64,000 nt of DNA, from positions 64,166-128,165 of the forward strand of contig JAKLGJ010000004.1 in the NCBI GenBank assembly GCA_022710715.1, written 5' to 3'. Below, piece after piece: positions 42,001-49,764 of this stretch (position 1 is the stretch's first letter; the number at the start of each line of letters is the position of its first letter). The notes under the pieces are model-generated. The model saw nothing but the letters and a program-made list of their open reading frames with translations. It had not been told where the DNA came from and did not search any database. Made by a program: the position numbers and the translations under genes. The DNA is from Candidatus Omnitrophota bacterium (GTDB lineage: Bacteria; Omnitrophota; Gorgyraeia; Gygaellales; Profunditerraquicolaceae).

Positions 42001-45000
42001 GGTATACCGCTATCCGCAGCCGCGTTCCATCGGACAGGCTGCCTGGACCACGGTGCAGCTTGGCGCCGCTTCGATGGGCTACAATTCCGCCAGCCATAAT
42101 CTCTGGCACGATAACGGGGTCAAGGCTTCCAATGAATTCGGCGCCCAGCTCTTCGCCAATGAGCGCAGCGGGATCATGGCATACCTCGAAGACGTATTGC
42201 CCGAAGATATCGCGGCTGTCCTGGCGAAAGCGCCGGTGGCCGGGAGAGAAAAAATTCTCACCGTTGACGCCGTCAAACTGATCACCGGCGAGACGGTGAC
42301 GGATATCGACGCCAAATATATCGAAGCCAGCAAAAGCTTTGTGGTGGACGCGTCGCTGGTCAGGAAATTTGCGGACAAAGTCGTTTCGTTCTTCTCCCCG
42401 GTGCACGGCTCGGGTCAGTATACCATTCCCGCCATGCTTAAAGGATTGCGTTTCCCGGTGAGGGTTTCGGACATGCAGAAATACCAGGATATCGAATTCC
42501 AGTTCCAGACCGTGGCCAAGCCCGATCCGGATTATGAAGCCGAGACCGGCGAACGCACCGTGGATATCGTGATCCGGGAGGCGGAAGCGCTGGAAGCCAA
42601 AGGGACCAAGGTCGATTTTGTCTTTGCCACCGATCCCGACGCCGACCGCTCGGTCTATGTGGTCAAGGACAATGAGGGCAACTGGGTCAAGCTCAAGGCT
42701 AACGACGTCTGGTCGCTGTTGACCTGGTATATGGCCCGGCAGATGAAAGCCCAGAATCGATTGCCGGCTAACGTGATCAAGACCTGGGTGACCACGGACC
42801 TGATCAAAGAGATCGCCGGCGAGCTCGGATTGAACGTCGCCGAACCGTCAGTGGGTTTCAACAAGATCGGAGAAGTAGCGCTCAAAGAGATCGCTTTGCC
42901 GGCGCTGGCCAGGAATCACGGCCTGGATGAGAAAGTGCTTTCCGCGATGAAGCCTCTTTCTCTCGAAGGCCTGGCCCAGACCATGAACCTGCCCAGGGAA
43001 CAGCTGATCCAGGAGATCAATCGGATACTCCGGGAGAACCTGCTGTTGGGTTGCGAGGAGAGCAACGGTTTCTCGCCCGGCGGCCACATCCTGGAAAAAG
43101 ACGGCGCGGTGGCGGCGGTGATCTTCCACGAAGTAGCCGCGTACGCCAAGTTCCTGGACAGCGTGGTCAAATCCGGCGATTACAACCAGCTCGACGGCCA
43201 GGAGATTGTCGCCGAGGTGCTCGATTTCGCCAGGAATAACCCCGGCCGGGAATTGACCGTTTACAATCTGCTGAACATGCTCTACCTGAAATACGGCTAT
43301 TATGCCACCCAGAACCAGCCGTTCGATTTCGCGGACAGCCCGCAGGGCCGACAGGAGAAAGAGAGCGTGCTGGCGCATTTGAAGAGCCTCAAGGACCGCC
43401 TCGATACCGTGCAGTTCGGTTCCCGCCAGGTGAGCAGGATGATGACCGGCGACGAATATATCAATACCCACGGCACGGATATAGTTTTCAACGAAAAAGG
43501 CTATCGTTTCGAATTGGTCAGCACCGATCCGCAGCAGAAGTATCCGGATTACGTGACCTTCCGTCCGTCGGGGACCGAAGCCAAGATCCGCATTTACGTT
43601 CAAGTCGGCGTGAACAAAAACGAGCTGAACTGGCAAAATCTCGAGCAGAAAAAGCGGGAAGCTGACGCCGCAGCCAGAGAGATCGCCCTGGCTGCCCAGA
43701 AGAGCCAGCAGTACGCATTGGACGAGCGGCTGATCCGCGCCAATGCCGCTGCGGGTTTCAGCGCGCCGACCACCCTGTATCAGGCGGTGTTCGATAGCAA
43801 CCAGCAGCAGGGTTTTGTCCAGTATTTCAAAGGTTACCGCTGGCCGGGAAAGACGATCTTTGCCGGGCTCAAGACCATCGTCGCGGATCTGAAAGTAACC
43901 GATAATGCCAAACAGAAGGGCAAGAAGGTCATCGGTAACGGCCTGGGCGTGTTGAGCGTGCTGCGCCAGTACAGCGACAACCTGGCCGAAGGCCTGCAGC
44001 TGGCACCCGGCACCTATAATCTACGGGAGCTTCTCTCCAGGCCCGACGCCGTGGCATTTTTGCATAACGTAATCATCACTTCCGGCGGACAGGCCCAGCG
44101 CAACGCCAAATACAGCCAGATCGGCAAATGCCTGGCCAAGATACCCATGTCGGATAAGGACCGCCAGGAAGCCCGCTATATTCTCGACGGGTTGATGGAT
44201 ATCGCCATCAATATCGAAAAGAATTACCAGGCGGATGAATTCATGTTCGGGATCATCTACGGCGACGCGTTGATCTCCTTCAATCCGGACAAACTGGCGG
44301 CAGCCCTGGCTGATGCTGAAACGCGTAAAGGACTGGCCTGCATGCTGCTCAATCTGGACTATACCACCGCGCCGGATTACGGATTTGCCAAGGTCGACTC
44401 TACCAGAACCCGGGTGGAGATGTTCCAGGAAAAATATAACAAGATCAAGCGCGACGACCAGGGAAATATCGTGCTCAAGGAAGAAGAAAAGGCGATCAAT
44501 GAGCTGGGCAGCGACGAACAAAAATCGTTATTAAAGCAGTTGATAGATACCAAGGATATCGCTTTGCTCGACCGGATCTTCCCCTCGGATGCCGAGCGGA
44601 ATGCCTTGATGAAATCGTGGCTGCAGTCCAAAGGCTACCTGACCGCCGCCGCCAAGATTTACATGAACCCCGCGTTCTCGGTGATGGGCATTGAAGCGTT
44701 CCTGCGCAGCGCATTTCTGGCCGGAGTCACCGACGCAAATGGCGATATCCTGGTAGGCTCCGACGGGAAAGTGATTTTTCAGGCGCAGAGTTACCTTAGC
44801 CGGGCTCTCGACGGTGAGATGAAGGATGACAAGATCAATATCGATTATTACGGCAGTATCGTTCCGGCCTTTGCTTCGCAGGCTGCGGCCAACGATATCA
44901 GCCAGGCGATCAATGCCAAAGGAAAACTCTATGCCGTGCCCTTCGAAGGTATCTGGTATGATACCGGCGCGATCGTCGGCGAGCGGGAGATCAATACCCA

Positions 45001-46180
45001 GGAACGTTCGACCCTGGAAGTGGCCGCTACCTTCGATCTGGGCCGTTCAGTACACAGCCGCGCGAGCGTTGCCGGCCAGGCAGCGCCCAATTACGGCATG
45101 GATTCCTGGGTGGAGACAGCGGCGGGTTCAGTCGATCCCAAGAGCGTGCAGGCGGATACGTTCGTCAAGGCCGGCACGGTGAAGCTGGGCCGTTTCGCGC
45201 AACTCTACAATGTGCTTTTCAAGAACATGCCTTCTTTGGAAGTGCGGGAAGAGTATGTGTTGACGCTGTCCACGCTGGCAAAAGACGGCAAAGAATATAT
45301 CGTTCCGGTCGTCTGGGACCAGCGCGACGATTTCAAGAAAGGTTATTTCGGGGGAAGGACCGACCCAGGGAAAGCGGACAGCGCGAAGTTGATCGCGACA
45401 TGGGCCAAATCCTCCGGGCTGGCAGTGGAGAATATCATCGGCGATTACGCCAAAAAAGCCGAGGCTATCGAGGCCAAGCCGGAAAGTGAGCGCGCACTGG
45501 CCTGGCGGGATGGCGTGGACCTGTATTCGGCCAAGCTCTTCCCGATTATCAGCGTGGAAAGCTTTAATGCCTGGAATGAAGGCAAGCCGATCGCGAACAG
45601 CGATGAAGCCAAGCTGATCAATGAGCTTCCGGAGATCTTGCGTTTCCTGCAGCATCTGACGGACAAAGCGCCGGATGCGTATGTGCAAGCCGTAGCCACC
45701 GGCGCTGTCGCTTCCCGCGCGGATACCTATACCAACCAGGCTCCCGTAGCTCTGGTTGCGTTGCGCGAGGATATCGCCAATTTGGTCAAGCAGGCGTTCG
45801 GCGATCAAAAGCAGCCGGAAACAACCTCGAACCAGAACCCGCCGGACGATCCGGGCGGTATCGATTTCCGGGCTTTACCGGTGGTTGGACCGTCGGGGAT
45901 CAAACCCATCCCGGTAACCCCGGCAGCAAGCGTTTTGATCAGCCAGGCGAGCGTCTCCGACCTGGATAAGCAATGGCGCCAGATCCAGCAGCAGATGGCG
46001 CAGGGCCCCATGCCGTATGAGCAGCTCAAGACCTATACCGCGGCCTGTTGCCGCAGGCAGGACGCGGCTCAACAGATGCGCGAGCTTCAGGAGTGCATCG
46101 CGGCTATCGTGAGCCTGGAAGAAGAGGCGGGAGTGGGCACGTGCGCGGAATTGAAGGAAGTGCTGGCAACCATAGGTTAA
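39056..46180 (+). CDS. Giant exported GDP-sugar enzyme: GDP-hexose phosphorylase-like, phosphohexomutase and fucose-1-P guanylyltransferase-like domains
   Basis: A 2374-residue protein. Residues 1-29 look like a signal peptide or anchor (IISLIVSFFLVFEQAGFAQ). Residues 30-345 are an unassigned domain. About 430-680 match the GDPGP1/VTC2 HIT-fold phosphorylases (FNSWG...VNHLHLQALF, HLHLQ at 559-563). About 845-1545 form a complete phosphohexomutase: GTAG 893-896, catalytic Ser1013 in ASHN, metal loop DPDADR 1193-1198, sugar loop EESNG 1334-1338, phosphate loop RPSGTE 1503-1508. About 1565-2000 resemble fucose-1-phosphate guanylyltransferase (GNGLGVL 1627 on, GGQAQR 1677-1682, YYGS 1931-1934). 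Two proline/Asp-rich linkers carry DDPDGG and DDPGG. The gene has a ribosome site GGGGGG, its own promoter and a terminator. The mutase call is firm; the flanking enzyme calls rest on motif memory. Confidence 0.8.
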   Translation: MNRVNRMSYRIISLIVSFFLVFEQAGFAQVAPQFTVPAYLNGALAADSFRPVQLRSLSYDSVKNNFDLLLDKGDAKDLKPVQLQGAARQLLEFFTIGITLPNSAFWVNLRTDNAGQIIDPALERTDLGKILLEADLQLKKDLAACTSPATAEGKKYWSRLYEKAETLFGQEDVTIPTVTRPWIVPAEIIIRQTATSAYVYKAGLKVMLEQDYLKDSAKYAFSDPRLKQLNDYSTALIRELIVPKLTRAVNSAKRYASLRQAYYSLVLAQWFKEQFKGASSAYAARINTANLAGLTSKTAWSKDTYFNAYKQSFARGEYTMQETVRGRFGLTVRRYCSGGVVPVAADPRGIKTIFEGSRNPVPLGANQVTVSVSGDTGAAVQSQPGADDPDGGKNAQLEKPRKAAFEEELDKIWPQEYSGKKYSARTIPSRKEIGRFLIQYNPERINKSRPASDKERTSIPAPDKTTRFTANRDNRANRQFLKNQVVAGIPVEVFTQPIPLGKGHIIILPGESPEIDRVQPQILNAEAIKVALTLVENSLFGEHFKVGFNSWGAHGSVNHLHLQALFYENAQGQAAPLPIEQVALGKPERRLNSAALYFFKDNGYPVKGFVVEGDRVSDIIPLADSIIASIYARTDIPFNALFTQTEQGKMRVYVLPNESGIYNPASDFGTGVAFLEKAGEIVSIKKDDSDPQDVSKTFSNATEKDLFDELAKVSIDPAASTYKYYLQRDILERIDRIPAVPDGGLQSVDFLTDLLDIQDLASQRYLKLVRKFKGLLDVNDVNAIYDLEDTLRKWNAGEKDKLRDKYRELKRQAVYQSITANPNNPLNGLVAALEERQQKNLLSEKEVKETLVRVNDWLTRPYFPYLVAKLKDQVSKKEWETLTQQFYTVIDFGTAGKRGQQTEKNRASADVLPGTNMLNDYTVAEYSYALAQYQLANNLQDRGAVLSGDTRIKSALPRVHRGESEQAYTDLEAEILTKMGIQVYRYPQPRSIGQAAWTTVQLGAASMGYNSASHNLWHDNGVKASNEFGAQLFANERSGIMAYLEDVLPEDIAAVLAKAPVAGREKILTVDAVKLITGETVTDIDAKYIEASKSFVVDASLVRKFADKVVSFFSPVHGSGQYTIPAMLKGLRFPVRVSDMQKYQDIEFQFQTVAKPDPDYEAETGERTVDIVIREAEALEAKGTKVDFVFATDPDADRSVYVVKDNEGNWVKLKANDVWSLLTWYMARQMKAQNRLPANVIKTWVTTDLIKEIAGELGLNVAEPSVGFNKIGEVALKEIALPALARNHGLDEKVLSAMKPLSLEGLAQTMNLPREQLIQEINRILRENLLLGCEESNGFSPGGHILEKDGAVAAVIFHEVAAYAKFLDSVVKSGDYNQLDGQEIVAEVLDFARNNPGRELTVYNLLNMLYLKYGYYATQNQPFDFADSPQGRQEKESVLAHLKSLKDRLDTVQFGSRQVSRMMTGDEYINTHGTDIVFNEKGYRFELVSTDPQQKYPDYVTFRPSGTEAKIRIYVQVGVNKNELNWQNLEQKKREADAAAREIALAAQKSQQYALDERLIRANAAAGFSAPTTLYQAVFDSNQQQGFVQYFKGYRWPGKTIFAGLKTIVADLKVTDNAKQKGKKVIGNGLGVLSVLRQYSDNLAEGLQLAPGTYNLRELLSRPDAVAFLHNVIITSGGQAQRNAKYSQIGKCLAKIPMSDKDRQEARYILDGLMDIAINIEKNYQADEFMFGIIYGDALISFNPDKLAAALADAETRKGLACMLLNLDYTTAPDYGFAKVDSTRTRVEMFQEKYNKIKRDDQGNIVLKEEEKAINELGSDEQKSLLKQLIDTKDIALLDRIFPSDAERNALMKSWLQSKGYLTAAAKIYMNPAFSVMGIEAFLRSAFLAGVTDANGDILVGSDGKVIFQAQSYLSRALDGEMKDDKINIDYYGSIVPAFASQAAANDISQAINAKGKLYAVPFEGIWYDTGAIVGEREINTQERSTLEVAATFDLGRSVHSRASVAGQAAPNYGMDSWVETAAGSVDPKSVQADTFVKAGTVKLGRFAQLYNVLFKNMPSLEVREEYVLTLSTLAKDGKEYIVPVVWDQRDDFKKGYFGGRTDPGKADSAKLIATWAKSSGLAVENIIGDYAKKAEAIEAKPESERALAWRDGVDLYSAKLFPIISVESFNAWNEGKPIANSDEAKLINELPEILRFLQHLTDKAPDAYVQAVATGAVASRADTYTNQAPVALVALREDIANLVKQAFGDQKQPETTSNQNPPDDPGGIDFRALPVVGPSGIKPIPVTPAASVLISQASVSDLDKQWRQIQQQMAQGPMPYEQLKTYTAACCRRQDAAQQMRELQECIAAIVSLEEEAGVGTCAELKEVLATIG

Positions 46181-46207
46181 TCGTATTTGGGTAATCGGCT
46201 GATGCAC

Positions 46208-46237
46208 AGAAGGGCGGCTCAAACGAGCCGCCCTTCT
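46208..46237 (+). terminator. Terminator hairpin after the giant gene
   Basis: AGAAGGGCGGCTC (46208-46220) and GAGCCGCCCTTCT (46225-46237) form a perfect 13-bp stem with a 4-base AAAC loop, 28 bases after the stop. Only a short T-rich tail follows (TGCTT), so termination may rely on the very stable GC stem. Confidence 0.8.
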
Positions 46238-46295
46238 TGCTTGGGTGTCGCTGCGCGGATATGAGCGGAGCAGCCGATGAAGGGGAAATTTTTGC

Positions 46296-46325
46296 TTGCT
46301 TAATCGCTGAATCATGAGGTATAAT
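46296..46325 (+). promoter_or_regulatory. Predicted serA promoter
   Basis: A perfect TATAAT (46320-46325) lies 18 bases after TTGCTT (46296-46301). The leader to the ATG at 46398 is about 65 nt. Confidence 0.55.
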
Positions 46326-46351
46326 AATATCCTTGTGTGAACTTTCGGTAA

Positions 46352-46363
46352 GGCCGTACGGCC
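46352..46363. promoter_or_regulatory. 12-bp palindrome in the serA leader
   Basis: GGCCGTACGGCC is a perfect 12-bp palindrome about 20 bases after the predicted serA start point. It could be an operator for a dimeric regulator; no known site was recognised. Confidence 0.4.
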
Positions 46364-46397
46364 ATTCGTCTGTCTCCCTCTTATATAAGGAGTGCGT

Positions 46398-47984
46398 ATG
46401 TTCAAAATCCTGGTCAGCGATTCTTTGTCGGAAGAAGGTTTAAAGATCCTCAACGAGGTAAAAGAATTTCAGGTTGACGTTAAAACCGGAATGAAACCCG
46501 AAGAATTAAAAGCAGTTATAAAGGATTACGACGCTTTGCTGGTGCGCAGCGCCACCAAAGCCACCAAAGAGATCATTCAGGCGGCAGACAACCTCAAAGT
46601 GATCGGCCGGGCAGGTGTGGGGCTGGATAATGTCGATCTTGCTGCGGCCACCGAGCGGGGCATTGTGGTGATGAACGCTCCGGCAGGGAACACCATCTCT
46701 ACCTGCGAGCATACCATGAGCATGCTTTTGTCACTGGCCCGCAGCATCCCGCAAGCCAATGCTTCCACCAAAAAAGGCGAATGGAAACGCTCTAAATTCA
46801 TGGGCATGGAACTATATAAGAAAACGCTGGGCATTATCGGCCTGGGCAGGATCGGCCGGGAAGTCGCCCGCCGCGCCGCTTCTTTCGGGATGAAGATAAA
46901 AGGGTATGACCCGTTCCTCTCCAGGGATCTGGCCAATACGCTGGGCATTGAAGTGGTGGAACTCGACGATCTGCTTAAGGAAGCGGATTTCATCACCGTG
47001 CACGTCCCGCTGACCGACGACACCAATCATATGATTTCTGACAAGCAGTTTGCCCTGATGAAAAAAGGCGTGCGCGTGCTTAACTGCGCCCGCGGCGGTA
47101 TTATCGACGAACAAGCTCTGATCAAGGCGGTTAAGGAAGGCAAGGTCGCCGGAGCAGCGCTGGATGTTTTCGAAACCGAACCCCCTGATCCCGCGAACGA
47201 GTTGCTTAAACTGGATACTGTGATCGTGACCTGCCATCTGGGCGCTTCTACGGAGGAAGCCCAGGTCAATGTGGCTATCGAAATCGCCGAGTGCGCGAAA
47301 GATTTTCTTCTGGGTAAAGGCATACGCAATGCCGCCAATTATCCGAATATCGATCCCGAATTATACAAAATACTCCAGCCGTATATCGTAATGGCGGAAA
47401 AGCTGGGCAGCTTCGGAGCCCAGATGATTGAAGGCCGGCTGGAAGAAGTCGAGATCCAGATCAGCGGCGATATCGCCAAATACAATACCACTTCTTTATC
47501 CATGGCCCTGGTCAGGGGCATGCTTATGCCGGTGCTCAAAGAAGCGGTCAATTATATCAACGCCATGCCGCTGGCGCGCAGCCGCGGTATTCAGATCAAA
47601 GAGACCAAGGTCGGCGCTGCGCCGGATTTCGTCAACCTGGTCACCCTGACGTTAAAGACGGATAAGGAAACCCGGACCTGCGCCGCGACCCTTTCTCCCA
47701 AGCGCGAACCGCGTATCGCCAAGATCGACGATTTTTACGTCGAGGCTGCTCCGGAAGGGTATCTGCTGGTGATGAAGAACTGGGACAAGCCCGGTATTAT
47801 CGGCAACGTGGGCACGCTGATGGGCCAGAATAAAATCAATATCGCGGCCATGGTCTTCGGCCGGAAGATCCAGGGCGACATCGCCGTCAGCATTTTGAAT
47901 GTGGACAGCCCGATTTCTCCTGAACTGATCGAAAAACTCAAAAAAATAGAAAACATTCTGGCAGTCAGATTGGTCAAGCTTTAA
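46398..47984 (+). CDS. serA: D-3-phosphoglycerate dehydrogenase (long type with ASB and ACT domains)
   Basis: This 528-residue enzyme catalyses the first step of serine synthesis. The NAD-binding motif is GIIGLGRIGREVARRA. The catalytic Arg (NCARGGIIDE), Glu (DVFETEPP) and His (CHLGAST) are in order. Residues ~320-450 form the allosteric substrate-binding domain and ~455-528 an ACT domain (KPGIIGNVGTLMGQNKINIA), so serine feedback is likely. AAGGAG precedes the ATG at 46398 by 5 bases; a GTG at 46392 is rejected. It has its own promoter after the giant gene's terminator. Confidence 0.96.
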   Translation: MFKILVSDSLSEEGLKILNEVKEFQVDVKTGMKPEELKAVIKDYDALLVRSATKATKEIIQAADNLKVIGRAGVGLDNVDLAAATERGIVVMNAPAGNTISTCEHTMSMLLSLARSIPQANASTKKGEWKRSKFMGMELYKKTLGIIGLGRIGREVARRAASFGMKIKGYDPFLSRDLANTLGIEVVELDDLLKEADFITVHVPLTDDTNHMISDKQFALMKKGVRVLNCARGGIIDEQALIKAVKEGKVAGAALDVFETEPPDPANELLKLDTVIVTCHLGASTEEAQVNVAIEIAECAKDFLLGKGIRNAANYPNIDPELYKILQPYIVMAEKLGSFGAQMIEGRLEEVEIQISGDIAKYNTTSLSMALVRGMLMPVLKEAVNYINAMPLARSRGIQIKETKVGAAPDFVNLVTLTLKTDKETRTCAATLSPKREPRIAKIDDFYVEAAPEGYLLVMKNWDKPGIIGNVGTLMGQNKINIAAMVFGRKIQGDIAVSILNVDSPISPELIEKLKKIENILAVRLVKL

Positions 47985-47994
47985 AGGAGTGTCG

Positions 47995-49749
47995 ATGGTC
48001 TGCCGGTTCTTCAAAATTCATGGTTTGTCGATTGCCGTGGCGCTGCTGGTTGCCGGGTTAGCCGGCGGCACCGCCGTGCGCGCGCAGGAGGTAACGTTGC
48101 TTTATTCCGGCGAGACGCACGCCATGCTCTATCCCTGCAATTGCCCCATCGAGCCTGATGGCGGGGTGAGTCGCCGGGCGACACTGATCAAACAGATCCG
48201 GGCAGGTACGCCCAATGTGCTGCTGGTGGATTCCGGAGCTTTTTTCGCCGGCGGCGCGATGGATGAGTATTCGGTGAATATCGCGCTCGACGAACAGCGC
48301 ACCGCACTGCAGCTTAAGGCCATGGAGATGATGGGATATGACGCCGCAGCTATCGGCGATGAGGAGTTCTTTTTCGGACGCGAGAAGCTGCAGCAGGCGG
48401 TCGCACAGACCCGGATCCCGTTTTTGTCCTGTAACAGCCAGGATAAGAGTTTTAAACCGTTTGTGATCAGGGAACTCGGCGGCGTCAAGATCGGCATTAT
48501 CGGCGTGACCACCATGCTTGCCGGTCAACGATCCGGCGGCATCGCTTTCAGCGACCCGGCGGAATCGGTAGCCGCGAGCGTTAAAGAGCTCAAGCGGCAG
48601 AACGTCAACGCGATCGTCCTGTTGAGCCACCTGGGAGAGCAGGAAGACCGGCAACTGGTGAAGAAAGTCGCCGGCATCGATGTGGTGGTGGTAGGCAACG
48701 GCAGAGCGGGAGATGAAGCGTTTGTTACGGAGGCAGAGACGATCCTGCTGCGGGCATCGTGGGAGGGGCGTAAACTCGGCGTGGCCAGGCTGGTGTTCAA
48801 ACAGAATAAGCTGATCGAGGTTTCCACGCAGGAGAAGAGATTGTCCGACAAGATCCCCGATGATAAAGATGTGGTCGCGCTCCTGCCGGCGTGTTTCAGC
48901 GACAAGAATTGTTCTACCGGCGCCCGGATCGGCATATGTCAGGAGCCCGGCAGTCCGGCTGCCCGATGTCTCTTCCCCGAAGCGATAAAAGTCCCGTTAT
49001 TGATCATTACCGCGCAGGAGTGCCGGACCTGCGATACGCAGCGGGCCGTGGATTCGTTCAAACGCAGATTCCCCGGGCTGTCGGTTACCACGTTGAATTA
49101 TACCGATAAGAAAGCCGCCAGGCTCATCAAGGATTTCGGAATAACCACGCTGCCGGTGTACCTGTTCGGCAAGGAAGTGGAAAAGGATGCGCGTTTTTCG
49201 GATTTCAAGGTCCGCATGGAAGCGCGGGGCGACTATTACCTGCTTGCTCCCCAATTCGGCGGGATCGGATATTATCTTAACCGTCAGCAGCGCCCCGGCG
49301 CTTTCGATTTTTTCATCAGCCTGTTTGATCCCAACGCGCCCGCTCTGCTGGAAGTCCTGGCGGAATTCCGCCCGGAGATCCATTTCCCCATTCAGGCGAA
49401 AGATGCGGGATTCAGCGCCAAAAAGGGACCGGCTGAAGTTGAAGAAGCGTTGCGCAGCCTGTGCGTGAAGAAGCAGTACCCGGCGCAGTATCTGAAGTAT
49501 GTCCGTTGCCGCGCGAAAAACTGCGAAAGCGCCTGGTGGGAAGATTGTCTTTCTGATTTCGATCCCGCCCCGGTCAAGAAATGCGCCCAGGGTGCGCAAG
49601 GTCAGGAGTTGTTGCGGGAACATATCCGCATGGGTACGGAGCTGGGGATCGCCGATGGCCCGGCGTATCTGCTGAACAACCAGGAAATATTCAGCTCGGC
49701 GCGCGTTCCCAGAAAAGAAGAGATCAGGAAGATACTCTACGGTAAATAA
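47995..49749 (+). CDS. UshA-like exported protein with degenerate metal sites and thioredoxin-like regions
   Basis: This 584-residue protein has a signal peptide (LSIAVALLVAGLAGGTAVRA). Residues ~33-285 follow the 5'-nucleotidase/UshA phosphoesterase fold, but the metal-ligand motifs are altered: DxH is GETHAML, DAGD is DSGAF, GNHEFD is GDEEFF and GHSH is GNGR. C48 and C50 (YPCNCP) stand where UshA-like selenoproteins carry a Cys/Sec pair. From ~335 a thioredoxin-like segment has CRTC (343-346). The Cys-rich C-terminus ends like DsbA-type domains (DGPAYLLNNQEIF). AAAGGAG lies 5 bases before the ATG. It is probably a redox or binding protein rather than a nucleotidase. Confidence 0.75.
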   Translation: MVCRFFKIHGLSIAVALLVAGLAGGTAVRAQEVTLLYSGETHAMLYPCNCPIEPDGGVSRRATLIKQIRAGTPNVLLVDSGAFFAGGAMDEYSVNIALDEQRTALQLKAMEMMGYDAAAIGDEEFFFGREKLQQAVAQTRIPFLSCNSQDKSFKPFVIRELGGVKIGIIGVTTMLAGQRSGGIAFSDPAESVAASVKELKRQNVNAIVLLSHLGEQEDRQLVKKVAGIDVVVVGNGRAGDEAFVTEAETILLRASWEGRKLGVARLVFKQNKLIEVSTQEKRLSDKIPDDKDVVALLPACFSDKNCSTGARIGICQEPGSPAARCLFPEAIKVPLLIITAQECRTCDTQRAVDSFKRRFPGLSVTTLNYTDKKAARLIKDFGITTLPVYLFGKEVEKDARFSDFKVRMEARGDYYLLAPQFGGIGYYLNRQQRPGAFDFFISLFDPNAPALLEVLAEFRPEIHFPIQAKDAGFSAKKGPAEVEEALRSLCVKKQYPAQYLKYVRCRAKNCESAWWEDCLSDFDPAPVKKCAQGAQGQELLREHIRMGTELGIADGPAYLLNNQEIFSSARVPRKEEIRKILYGK

Positions 49750-49764
49750 CATCGGGGGGAAACC

